Of a stretch of DNA of 64,000 nucleotides, positions 40,901 to 51,273 are shown one piece after another. The notes beneath the pieces are model-generated. The model had not been told where the DNA came from, did not search any database, and worked only from the letters and a program-made list of their open reading frames with translations. Each line of letters begins with the position of its first letter. The stretch's first letter is position 1. The stretch spans positions 248,001 through 312,000 of the forward strand of contig JAGTXO010000030.1 of NCBI GenBank assembly GCA_019448385.1, given 5' to 3'. Made by a program: the position numbers and the translations under genes. The DNA comes from Diacronema lutheri. Lineage: Eukaryota; Haptophyta; Pavlovophyceae; Pavlovales; Pavlovaceae.

Positions 40901-43458
40901 GGCCGCTGGCCTGCTGTGGGCGCCGTCCAACGTGGGCAACTTTGACTCCTTCCCGAATGCGCTGCTCGCGGTCTTTGAAGTCGCGCTGCAGGAGGGCTGG
41001 CCCGACATGCTCATACTGTCGATCGACTCGTACAAGGTTGATCACGCGCCCAAGCGCAGCGCGCACCGCTGGTGCGCGCGCACGCGCGCGCGCACGCACG
41101 CGCACAGCGCCGCCCCTCCGACGAGCGTTGCCGTGCCGCGCGCGCCTCAGCTGAGCCGAGCCGCGACGCGTGGCCGTCGCCGCGCGGCTGCCGCAGGTAC
41201 GCACTCTTCACGATCAGCTGGGTCGTAATCGGCGGCTTTTACATTATGGAAAGCCTCGTCGGTGCCGTTGTCGACACGTTCAACCGGTGTGCGCGCGCAC
41301 AACACGAGGCGGGGCTGGATGGGACAGGCGGTCGGGGTCGCGCCCGGCAGACGCAACTGACCGCACATGCGCTCACTGTGACGCATTTACCTCTCCCTAC
41401 GTGGCCCGCGCCCCGCATGGGCACAGGCTCAAAAAGCACGCGTCCGGCGAGCTATGGATGACTCGCCAGCAGAAGGCGTGGGTCCTCGCGCGGCAACGGC
41501 TCCTTAACGACGTGCCGATGCCAGCACCGCCCGTCCCACGCCACGCGGGCGGCGTGAGGCTCGTCATGCATTGGTGGGCGACCTCCGAGCTGGGCACGCA
41601 GACCGCGCCGATGCTGCTCGCGCTCGCGACGACCATCTCGTGCGGCATGCATGGCCTCACGATTGACGGCAAGTCACTGCCACCCCAGACGAGCAGCTCG
41701 CTCGATCGAGTGCAGGATTGGCTGACCGGCGCCTACTTTCTGGACATGTTGGCCAAGGTCTCTGGGCTCGGCGGCGTCGACGTCTACCTCCGCTCAGGTG
41801 CGCCGCCTGCGGTGTGCCCTGGCCGTATGTGTGCCCTGGCCGTATGTGTGCCCTGGCCGTATGTGTGCCCTGGCCGTATGTGTGCCCTGGCCGTATGTGT
41901 GCCCTGGCCGTATGTGTGCCCTGGCTGCATGCCCTGCCCTGGCTGCATGCCCTCAGTGTGTGCCCTGTCTGCATGCCCTCAGTGTGTGCCCTTGTGTGCT
42001 CTGGCTGCATGCCCAGCCCTGGCTGCATGCCCTCAGTGTGTGCCCTGTCTGCATGCCCTCAGTGTGTGCCCTTGTGTGCTCTGGCTGCATGCCCAGCCCT
42101 GTCGGCATGCCCTCAGTGTGTGCCCGTGCCCTCACCGAGTGTGCCCTGGCCGCACGCATGCCCTCAGTGTGTGCCCGTGCCCTCACCGAGTGTGCCCAGC
42201 CCTGGCTGCATGCCCTCAGTGTGTGCCCGTGCCCTCACCGAGTGTGCCCTGGCCGCATTGCATGCCCTCAGTGTGTGCCCGTGCCCTCACCGAGTGTGCC
42301 CTGGCCGCACTGCATGCCCTCAGTGTGTGCCCGTGCCCTCACCGAGTGTGCCCTGGCCGCACTGCATGCCCTCAGTGTGTGCCCGTGCCCTCACCGAGTG
42401 TGCCCTGGCCGCACTGCATGCCTCGCGCAGGATGGAACCGCTTCGACTTCGCACTGACGACGATTTCGATGCTCGACTTTGCGCTGCACCAGGCGGACAC
42501 GTCTCTGCCCGCGCACGCAACCGCACTGCTCACCTCCCTCCTCCGCTTCGCCCTCGGCCTGCGCGTGCTGCGCTTCCTCTCGATCGGCCCGCTCGCGCGC
42601 GTCCTCCTCAAGCTTTACGCCGCGCTCCCGATGGTCTCCAACGTGATGGGCGTGCTCATGATCGTGCTCTACGTCTACGCAATTCTCGGCAAGCGCGCAT
42701 GCAACAGCACCGAGCGCGCGAGCTGCAACCAACGCCCCAACCCCCTCCCCCTCTCACCCATCCGCACGCATCCACCTCACCCTCACCCATCCACCTTGCG
42801 CTCTGACAACCCCACCTCTGCACGCATCCACCTCACCCTCTCCCGTCCACCTTGCGCTCTGACACCCCCACCTCTGCACGCATCCACCTCACCCTCGCCC
42901 ATCCACCTTGCGCTCTGACACCCCCCCCTCTGCACGCATCCACCTCACCCTCACCCATCCACCTTGCGCTCTGACACCCCCACCTCTGCACGCATCCACC
43001 TTCCTCTCATCGGTGCGCGCAGGCATGACGGCCTTCTGGAACGTGATGCCGCGCGAGTTCCTCGACGACTCGTACTCAAATTTCAAATCGTTCCCGACTG
43101 CCTTCCTCACCCTCTTCAAGGGCTCGACCGGAGAGTCGTGGAACGCTCTGATGCACGAGCTCATGCAACGGCCGGACTCCCTCTACGACGAGCCGTGCTC
43201 CGACAACGTCGACCCGGCGCTCGACACGTGCGGCATCCCTGGCTTCGCCGCGCTCTACATGCTCTCCTTCCAGATGATCGTCTCGATGGTCATCCTCAAC
43301 ATCTGCGTGGCCGTCGTGCTCGAGCACTTTGAGGAGCAGCGCCATGAGCGAGAGAGGGAGGTGCAGCTTGCCAAGTTTAAAAGAGTCTGGGCGCGGTGCG
43401 CGCGTCGGCACATGCGCGCGCGCGAGCTTGGCCTCGCCGCGCCCTGCCGCGCGCACAT

Positions 43459-43494
<36 letters not shown>

Positions 43495-46276
43495 GCTTGG
43501 CTCTGCTTTGCGCACGCGCGCCCGCTCGCGCACTGAGCGCGTCTCCTTCGCGCGTCCCTTTTGCTCCCAACCCCACCCTCTTTAAACCCCACTTCCTCCG
43601 ACTGGCACGCAGGTTTGACTGGAACGGCACGCGCAGGGTGCGCGCTGACCAGCTCGAGGAGCTGCTGCGGCAGGTCGGGCCGCCGCTCGGCCTGCCGCGC
43701 TCGGCGGGCGCGTCGACCGGCCTGCGCTTCGTACAGCAGCTCCGCGTGCCCGTCTACCACTCGAAGCGGGCGAGTGTGCGCGCGTTTGTGAGGCACGCCG
43801 TGCCGGGCGAGCCGCCCGCTGTCGTCGTCCGCTGGTTCATCCGGGCGGAGGCTGACGACAACGCGGGCTTTCGCCTCGAGCGGTGCACGCTCTATGAGCC
43901 GCCGCACGACACCGAAAGCTGGGGAGACGCCGGCGCGGCCGACGCGCGAGCGCGCGCCGCGCGCCGCGCCGCGTTCAACCGCACGGACACGGAGCGCACG
44001 ACGCACAGCGGCCACAGCGGCGCGACGGTTACGCCGGTGGCGGAGCGGCAGCCATCGCAGGGGCGCGTGCGCTGGTCGGTGGCGCACCAGCGCACGCTCG
44101 GCTATGTGCGCATGCACGACGCCGAGCGCACGCGCGCGCGCGGCGCGCAGCGCAGCAGCGCGCTCAAGCGCGCGCGCGCGCGCGCGCGAGACGGCGAGGC
44201 GGACGGGGCGTCGTCGGCGTCGTCGACCGGCGGCGAGCGCGGGCTGCGCAACCTCTCGCCGCTGGCGCGCTGGCGCACGACGGGCCTGACCGTGCGCACC
44301 GCCGCGCGCGTCGGCCTGCCCGCTCCGCACGGCGCTCCCGCTCCCGCCGAGTCCGCGTCGGAGAACCGCAAGATCGCGACGATCGCCGACTGGTCGACGC
44401 GCGCGCGCGCGCGCGCGCGCTCGCAAGCACGCGGCCGGCAGCTGAGCGAGGCGAGCGCGACGGGCGAGCGCAGCATGGGCGGCGCGTCCGCGCTCGCCGC
44501 CGCCGCCGTGCTCGCCCCCGCGCTTCGGCGCGGCGTATCGGCAGGCGTTGTCGACGCGCTGCGCGCCGACGCGGGCGGCGGAGGCGCGCAGTGCGCAGTC
44601 GTGCCGTGCGCACGGCGCGCCGTCTCCTTTCAGGTGGCGAGCAGCGGCGCTGATGGCGCTGACGGCACGTTGGTCGAGGAGAGCAACGATGGCGGCGGCG
44701 CCTTCTCGCGCGGCGGTGGCCGCCGCCGCGTGCTCTTGTCGCGCGACGCTGGCGGCGGCCTAGCCGCTGGGGGCGCGGTCGGGTGGAAGGGCAGCGCGTT
44801 CGACGACGACGACGAGGCGTACGACGGCATCGAGTACGGCGACGAGGGCGGCTCGGACGCGGGCTCGGACGCGGGCTCGGACGCGGGCTCGGACGCGGGC
44901 TCGGACGCGGGCTCGGACGCGGGCTCGGACAGCGGCTCGGATGGCGCCTACCCGCTGCGCAGCAAGGGGCCGGCGGGCGGCTCGTACGCGTGGGTCGACG
45001 CGGACGACGTCCAACCGGGCGCCACGTACGAGTACCGCGTCTTCGACTCGTCCGGCGCCAAGGAGCCGGTGGGCACGGCGCAGGTGGCGATCCCGCGCGC
45101 GGAGGATGCGCGGCGCAGGCGCGCGCGCGCGCTCGCCGCACATCGCGACGCGGCCGACGCGCTCGGCGGCGTCGGCCGTGCGCGCGCGGCGCGAAGCAGC
45201 GCGGGCGATGGCGGTCCGGGCGATGGCGGTCCGGGCGATGGCGGTCCGGGCGATGGCGGTCCGGGCGGCAGCGGCGCGTGGGACGGCGAGGTTGCGTTTT
45301 CCGGCTCCTCCTCCTCCGACGACGACGACGACGACGAGGAGGAGGGTGGTAGTTACGCGAGCTCGGGGTCAGGCGCCGACGGCGCGGCCGCGCGCGGCGA
45401 ATATGGCGGCGATCGGCGCAGCAGCGTAGACGGGCATATCAGCGCCGGCGGACGCGGAGGCGCGGCCGGCGGCGGCGCGCGGCGCGCGCACGGCAGGGGC
45501 GCGGCTGCGGACCACAAGGAGGCGCCGCCTGACCTGAGCGGTTGGGTGCATTACCACGATGTGCTCACCGCTCTGATGCACAGGCTGCACGGCGGCGTGG
45601 AGATGCCCGACTGCGCGATCGAGCGCGCGCTGAACAAGGCGCACGCCAGTGCGGTCGCTGGCCTCGTCGGCCATGCCGAGGCGAGCCGACAGCTGAGCAG
45701 GGCGGGCTCGGCCTTTTACGACGACGCCGCCGCGGCGGTGGGCAACGTCTCGGGCATGACCGCGCGCGCCGCCGCCGCGCTCGCTGACATTGAGCGCGGC
45801 GTGCGCAACTCGCCAGCCACAGATGCCTCCAAGCATGCGCGCCTGCTGCCGTGGCTGCGCGCAAACGCGCACGGCGCGCACGGCGCGCACGGCGCGCACG
45901 GCGCGCACGGCGCGCACGCGCACGCCGAGCGGCCGCAGGTGCCGCCACCGGGCGGCGGCGCCGAGCCGCGCCGCGCCACCGCCAATGCGCTCCTCGCCGT
46001 GGCGGCCGCGGGCGCGAGCGGCCTGCGCGTCGCCGACTTTGCGCCCGCGCGCGTTCGTGACGCGCTTGACTTTGCGCGCAAGGACGGGCAGTTCGCGCTG
46101 CAGGCGGAGGCGGCGGAGGCGCTCGCCGACGCGATGCGCAACGCGGCGGACGCAGTGCGCGACGGCGAGCTTGCCAGCCGCGAGATGCCCGTCGCAGAGC
46201 TGCTGCACAACCTGCACGTGAAGCGCGCGGCCGAGCAGAGCGATGGCGGCGCGCACGGCGGCGCCCGCGCGCAGCT

Positions 46277-46317
<41 letters not shown>

Positions 46318-48749
46318 GCGGCGGCGGCGTGCCCGCGCAGCTCGCGTCGCTCACGGGCTCGTACGCCGCGCGCCAGCGCGCCGAGGCGCGCCTCGATGTC
46401 GCGCGCCACGTGGCTGAGCTCGGCGCGGAGAAGTTCGAGGAGGCCGTCCGCTCGTACGTGCGCGCGCTCACCGAGGGCCAGAAGTGCGGGCTGGGTACGG
46501 CGCGGAGGACGTGGCTCGTGACGCGCACACTTGGAGCGTTCGCAAAGCTGCAGGGCCTCGCGCGCGCGTGGGAGCTGCACGTGCGCATCGGTGGCTGGGG
46601 CGGCTCGGCGTGGCGGCCGCCCGCGCCGAGCGGCCGCCGCCGCTCGCCGAGCCCGGCGGGCGCGGCCGGCGCGGGTGCGGCCACGGCCGCCGCCGTCGGC
46701 CCGCGCGGCGGCGGCGAGCTCGCCGAGCCGAATCGCGTCGGTCGTGTGCTCCTCGACCAGCTCGTGGACGAGGCGGCAGCCGCAGCGCACAACGGCCAGC
46801 TCGGCATGACGATCGCGCTCGGCGAGATGTGCGAGATCTACGCCGACGCGCGCCTCATGTCCGCGCTGCCGCGCGGCAACCAGGCGGCCAAGGCGCTCGC
46901 GCTCGCCGGATACCGCCGCTCGATCGCGCTCTTCGACAGCGCGGCAGCGACATACCTGGAGCGCTGCACCGCGCCCGCCGCCGGCGCACGCGCCGGCGCG
47001 GCCGGCGCGGCCGGCGGCGCCGGCGGCGCGCCGGCGCGTGCGACCGCTGCCGACGCGGTGGCTGAGGCGAGCGGCCGCGTCTCGCCTGCTCCGGATGCCT
47101 TCTGCGCGGACGCGGACGAGAGCCACGCGCGGAACGACACGTCTCGCCACAGCTTCCTGCTGATGCGCGCGTGCAACTGCCGGTGCAAGCTCGCGACGTT
47201 GCAGCACCGCGAGGGCCACCAGGCGGAGGCGGAGGCGTTGTACCGTGCCGCGCTCTCTGGGTACGAGCTGATCGGGCAGCGCGAGGCTGCGGCCACGGAC
47301 GCGGACTCGAGCTCCGACGAGGAGGAGGCGGTCTCTACGGGCGCGAGCGGCGGTCGCGCGCGCGCGCCGTTGCGCGCCGCGTCGATCGCGTCCATCTTCT
47401 CGGCGACGGAGAGCACGACGCTCCCGCCGCGCGTGCAGGCGCGGCTCGACCGCGCGGCGGAGACGCGCCGACGGCAGGCGCTCGCCGAGTCTGAGGTCTC
47501 GCGCCGCACCGAAGCGGCGCGTGCCGGCCTGAACCTCGTCCGGCGCGACCGGCGTGGCACCCAAGCGGTGGTGCGCATGCTCGCCGTGCGCTACCTGCAG
47601 CGCGCGTGGAAGCGTGCACTGCGCGTCAAGTCGCGCAAGCGACTCTCGACCGTCGCGCACGTGCGTCCGGACATTGCGTCGCGCAGCGGCCAGTCCGTAA
47701 CGACCGTCGGCTTCCGTCTCTTCATCTTTGGCGGCGCGAGCTCGCACGCCGCGGCCGCCGCGGCCGGCAACGACGAGCCGAGGGCGCGCGCTGAGGTGCT
47801 CACGCCCACGTCGGACTTCTTCCTGTACGGCACGGACTCGGACAAGTGGCTCGACCTGCGCGCGGGCGTACGCGCCGACGCGCCGTGGCCGCCCGCGCGC
47901 GCGCACCACGTGTGCGTGCTCGTCGGCGCGCGGCTGCTCTTGTATGGCGGGTACGGCGCTGAGGGCAAATGGCTGCGCGACGCGTGGCAGTACGACCTGC
48001 AGGAGGGCGCATGGGAGGAGGTGTCGACGGAGTGGCCGCCGCCGGGCGCAACGAGGCCGCCTCCGCTCTCAAAAGCTGCGACCGACGCACCTGCGATGGT
48101 CGCCCGTGACGCGGCGAGCACGCTCGCGCAGCGCGCCGCCAAGCTCGGCGACGGGCTGGGCGCTCGCGCGGGCCGCACGCCGGACGCGACGGTCGGCCCG
48201 ACCGGTGCCGGCGCCTGCCGAGGCGCGAGCGGCGGCGGCGGCGGTGCCGCCGACGGCCCCAACGGCCGACGCACCGACCGGTCCGCCCCGCAGCTCTCGC
48301 GCGCGAGCACGGAGGGCGCCGAGCGGGCGCAGTCCACGCTGCGCGCGGCGACACGCGATCAGGGTGCGCGGCCGGGCGCACCGTCCGTCCACTTCGCCAC
48401 GGCGGACGCCGGGCGTGGCTCCTCAGTCGAAGCCGACGCGACACGCGCCGGAGCCGACGCGCGCGCGGGCGACGGCCGCAGCGCGCACGGCGCGCAGCTC
48501 GCGGAGCTCCGCCTCTCGCTCGAGGCGATGCCAAAAGTGCTCAACAGTGACGAGCTCCTACGCAGGCGCGACGCGCGCGCGAGGTCGCCGCGCCGAGCCG
48601 TTGCCTCTGACGCCCACCCTCGCGGCATCAGCCCGCGCGCCTACGCCGACGTGTACGAACGCGCTGAGCCCACTGGGCTCGATGCAGTGCGCGCGCAGCT
48701 GCGCGCGCACCGCGAGGGGCGGGGCGCACGCTTCGGAGCGCGCCTTTGA
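35421..48749 (+). CDS. Four-domain voltage-gated Ca2+ channel with giant multidomain tail
   Basis: Predicted 3,370 residues in 14 exons: 35421-35887, 36104-36164, 36435-36596, 36720-36890, 37222-37357, 37526-37914, 38095-38178, 38462-38682, 38837-41029, 41197-41286, 41427-41797, 42431-42688, 43023-43395, 43613-48749. Joined length is in frame. Four six-helix repeats carry Arg/Lys-periodic S4 segments (e.g. LRALRALRLVKFLK; LRTFRLLRVFKLAK). Pore glutamates: CITMEGWSD (E287), VISGENWND (E640), LQEGWPDM (E1283), STGESWNAL (E1572), i.e. an EEEE Ca2+ filter. The junction DTFNR+LKKHASGELWMT matches the Cav III-IV linker. After IVS6 comes the Cav EF-like block (FDWNGTRRVRADQLEELL, PPLGL). The last exon then adds ~1,700 residues: acidic GSDA repeats, a fibronectin-III-like strand set (2114-2154), TPR-like helices (~2754-2890), an IQ-like helix (AVRYLQRAWKRAL) and kelch-like motifs (FIFGG; LLLYGGYG). 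Intron 12 is GC-AG. Confidence 0.85.
37007..37073. repeat. 19-bp perfect inverted repeat in channel intron 4
   Basis: Left arm 37007-37025 (GCGTAGCCGTTGCCGTTCC), right arm 37055-37073, with a loop of 29 bp. Partial direct copies of the arm lie on both sides. Confidence 0.9.
41815..42420 (+). repeat. Minisatellites filling channel intron 11
   Basis: Six to seven 17-bp units (GTGTGCCCTGGCCGTAT) are followed by related GCATGCCCTCAGTGTGTGCC-containing units that settle into a 52-bp period toward the 3' end. It occupies nearly all of intron 41798-42430, with no stop in any + strand frame. Confidence 0.92.
42780..43015 (+). repeat. 56-bp minisatellite in channel intron 12
   Basis: Four 56-bp units built around CCACCTTGCGCTCTGACA and CCTCTGCACGCATCCACCTC, pyrimidine-rich on the sense strand, directly upstream of the acceptor of the GC-AG intron. 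Confidence 0.9.
44849..44938 (+). repeat. 12-bp coding repeat (GSDA)n in channel tail
   Basis: About seven units of GGCTCGGACGCG encode Gly-Ser-Asp-Ala repeats in an acidic, probably disordered stretch. Confidence 0.9.
45202..45268 (+). repeat. 15-bp coding repeat (GDGGP)n in channel tail
   Basis: Four units of GGCGATGGCGGTCCG encode Gly-Asp-Gly-Gly-Pro repeats. Confidence 0.9.
45866..45917 (+). repeat. 9-bp coding repeat (GAH)n in channel tail
   Basis: Five to six units of GGCGCGCAC encode Gly-Ala-His repeats. Confidence 0.85.
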
Positions 48750-48850
48750 GTGCGCAGCACGGTCAATGTGCACTTGCTCGATTGTCAACGTCGGTGTCCG
48801 TCCCCACTCACTCTCAGCACTCGCCCGAAAGCGCCATTATGGGAATTTAG

Positions 48851-49006
48851 CAGGGGGCTGCGCGCGGCGGGGAGGGCGGCGGCTCGCTGGCGGCGGGCGT
48901 CGCGCTCTGCAGCGGCGGCGGGCGGCTTGGCGACGTGGCAGGCGGCGGCTCGGGGGTGGCGGTCGTCGCCGACGATCTTCGGGCCTCGGCGTGCGCGTGC
49001 GCGTCG

Positions 49007-49039
<33 letters not shown>

Positions 49040-49218
49040 CCGGTGGTGTGGTTGACGGCGGCCACCGGTGCGGCGGCGCGCGGGCGGCGGCGCGCGGTGG
49101 CTAGGCGCGTGTGGGCCTTTGGGCCTGCTCCGCCTGGCGCCTCGCTGCGCACTTCCTGACCCCGCACTTCCTGACCCCATCTGTTGACCCGTTGGAAGCG
49201 TCGTTATGGGTAGTATAT
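48851..49218 (+). repeat. Inverted repeat, left copy
   Basis: About 370 bp that reappears reverse-complemented at 53385-53700. Matching blocks include GGCTTGGCGACGTGGCAGGC, CTAGGCGCGTGTGGGCCTTT and CCCCATCTGTTGACCCGTTG. This copy has a ~30-bp C run (about 49009-49038) and a 15-bp tandem duplication (GCACTTCCTGACCCC) that the other copy lacks. Confidence 0.9.
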
Positions 49219-49428
49219 GGATCGACGGCATTGGTGGCTACTCGATCCCCCGCAGCTGGTGCTGACCCCGCTGTCCTGACGTAAGCGCCGTTAGTAGTAT
49301 TCCCATACCCATAGTGGTCGCTCATCACTCTCATCTCGCGCACTCCGTTTTTTACGGGCGAATAGCAAGGGGGAGCGTCGCGGAAGAGCGCACGGAGCGT
49401 CGGTCCGAAGTCCGACGTCCGGGCGACG
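49219..49428. promoter_or_regulatory. Upstream region of the SGNH hydrolase gene
   Basis: Holds the 64-bp dispersed repeat and then TTCCCATACCCATAG near 49300, a motif shared with two other upstream regions. No other feature was seen. Confidence 0.4.
49237..49300 (+). repeat. Short dispersed repeat, copy 1 (64 bp)
   Basis: Runs from GCTACTCGAT through GCAGCTGGTGCTGACCCCGC to GCGCCGTTAGTAGTAT. Direct-orientation copy of 53788-53851; ends CTACT / AGTAG form a 5-bp terminal inverted repeat. Confidence 0.9.
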
Positions 49429-50959
49429 ATGCCTGTTCGACGAGGCGTGCCGGCTCGCCTCGCTTGCGTCGCGGGGATGCTCTCCTTTGCTTTTGCCGGG
49501 CTTGTTCCCCCCAGCTCAAGGCTCGACCCGGTGGTCTCGCTTGGCGATCTCCACTCGTTTGCCGGCGTGCTCGGCCGTCTCAGACAGGGCAAGCCCCTCC
49601 GGGCGATATCGATTGGCGGCTCCGTCACAGGTATCGCGGAGCGTATGCCCGCGCTGCGCACCGCGACCGCGCTCGCGTGCTCACGCTCTAACCGCCTCCT
49701 GCGCCCGGCCCGTGTCGCCGGTAGCCTACTTTGGTGGCTGCATCGGCTCGGGCTGTGATATGCGCGCGGCGCACATGCACGCCGGCCTAGTGGGCTTGCG
49801 TGGAAACCTTCCGCACAGCCGCATCCCAAAGGGGCACCTAGCCGGCTTTCTTCGCTGGCTGAACGTGACATTCCCGCACAGCGACCACTCGCTGCGCAAC
49901 AATGCGATCGGCGGGTCGATCGCCGCGGGCGTGTGGTACTGCATCCGCTCGTTTGTGGAGGAGGGCGTGGACATTGTGTTTATCGACTACGCCATCAACG
50001 GCGGGAAGCCCTCCGACTTTCGCAACCTTGCGGCACAGCTCTCCCTATATCGCCCCGCGCCTGTGATGGTGGCCATGCACAACACGTTTTGGCTGCAAAA
50101 GCCAAAGCTCGCAGATCAGACGGACATCGAGGCGGCGGCTGCAGGCTGCGGGGTGGCAGTGCTCTCGCACCGCAACTACTTGCAGCCCCGGTTTGAATCT
50201 GGCGAGCTGGGGCAGCGCAACGTCACGCGCGACGGCAAGCATCCGACGTCCTGGCTGCAGAGTGACGATTCCCCATTCAGCAAGGCGTGGGAAGAGGTTC
50301 TCGCCGCGTGGTTCGTGCGCGCATCCGCCGCCGTGGACGCTCGCGCGCGCGCGCCAGCTGGGCGCGTGCTGGCGCTGTACCAGGGCACATGCAAGCCGAG
50401 CGACAACCTTCGGCTGATGGCGCACTGCTACACGGCGCAGGGCAGGACCCCCCGGCCGTGGTTTGGCGCGCAGTCCGGCTGGTCCTTCTCGCAGCTCGAC
50501 GAGTCGGACGCGGAGGGCGCACGCGCGACCGGGCGCACGCCGAGGGAGAAACCTGGCTGGGTGAGCACGCAAATCGGCAGCTTCACGCACCTCCGGCTGC
50601 AGGAGCGCGGCGAGCTGGACGTGCGCCTCTTCTTGCTCCACTCGTGGAACGCCACCCTTGCGGGCATCCTCGCCATCTCCTGCGTCGGTGGCTGCTCGTG
50701 CGACTCGATGCAGTACGACACGCACTTTGCGCGCAAGCAGACCACGTTTGAGGACGTTGGCGTGCGCGTGCACGCCTCGGTCGGGAGCAAGGAGGGTCGC
50801 GACGGCGGCTGCCAGCTTCGGCTTGAGCACATTTCCGGAGCGCGGCACAAGCTGGGCTCCCTCGTCGTCGCGACGATCCTGCCAGAGGCCACTGCCGTGA
50901 GGCAAAAGGGCCGGCGCTTCTTGGCGGAGCAGCCCGTGGCGCGTCGCGCGTGGCTGTGA
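49429..50959 (+). CDS. SGNH/GDSL-like hydrolase, probably secreted
   Basis: 478 residues in two exons, 49429-49630 and 49725-50959. The 94-bp intron has GTATCG and TAG borders, and removing it corrects a frame change. The N-terminus (RLACVAGMLSFAFAGLVPP) fits a signal peptide. The nucleophile-Ser block is AISIGGSVTA (Ser65), joined across the intron to YFGGCIGSGC. Downstream are IDYAINGGK and the putative catalytic Asp/His block RDGKHPTSW. The C-terminal region contains ISCVGGCSCDSMQ and a beta-rich segment. Family members hydrolyse O-acyl groups on glycans or lipids; the substrate here is unknown. It lies between the inverted repeats. Confidence 0.72.
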
Positions 50960-51273
50960 TACATTTCGAGGGGGGCCGGGAGGGGGGGGGGGGGGCGTCC
51001 GTGGAGAGGTTGTCAGACGACACCCTTTTCTAGGCCCGCCTCGGGAGCGAGGATGGCCGTGCACCTTTGTCGTCATGGTTGCCAGACAGTTCATCAAGTG
51101 TCCGTGACAGGGTGAGAGACGGACAGGCAGTCATGCCCAATTTTCTTTTTTCTTTGTCGTCATGGTTGCCAGACAGTTCATCAAGATTTGGGTTGCGCCC
51201 GAGTCGCGCCGCGACCGCGCGGCTGCCGCCATGTGCCTCCCGGCTTCGTCCTCGACCAATCACGACGGCGCGC
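50960..51273. other. Convergent intergenic region with 34-bp direct repeat
   Basis: Two identical 34-bp copies, 51065-51098 and 51152-51185 (CTTTGTCGTCATGGTTGCCA then GACAGTTCATCAAG), 87 bp apart, plus a G run near 50981-50995. No gene. Confidence 0.85.

Noticed and set aside
41037-41197. Donor at 41037 (after TACAAG) for channel intron 9
   Set aside because: It breaks the frame with the only good acceptor (41196); the donor at 41030 keeps frame and rebuilds the IIIS6 start.
41815-43015. CRISPR-like regular arrays
   Set aside because: Units are back-to-back minisatellites without unique spacers, inside introns of a eukaryotic gene.
45369-47909. 846-residue open frame on the minus strand opposite the channel tail
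   Set aside because: It is a GC-driven shadow: Arg/Ala-rich with no motif, whereas the + frame carries kelch- and TPR-like patterns.
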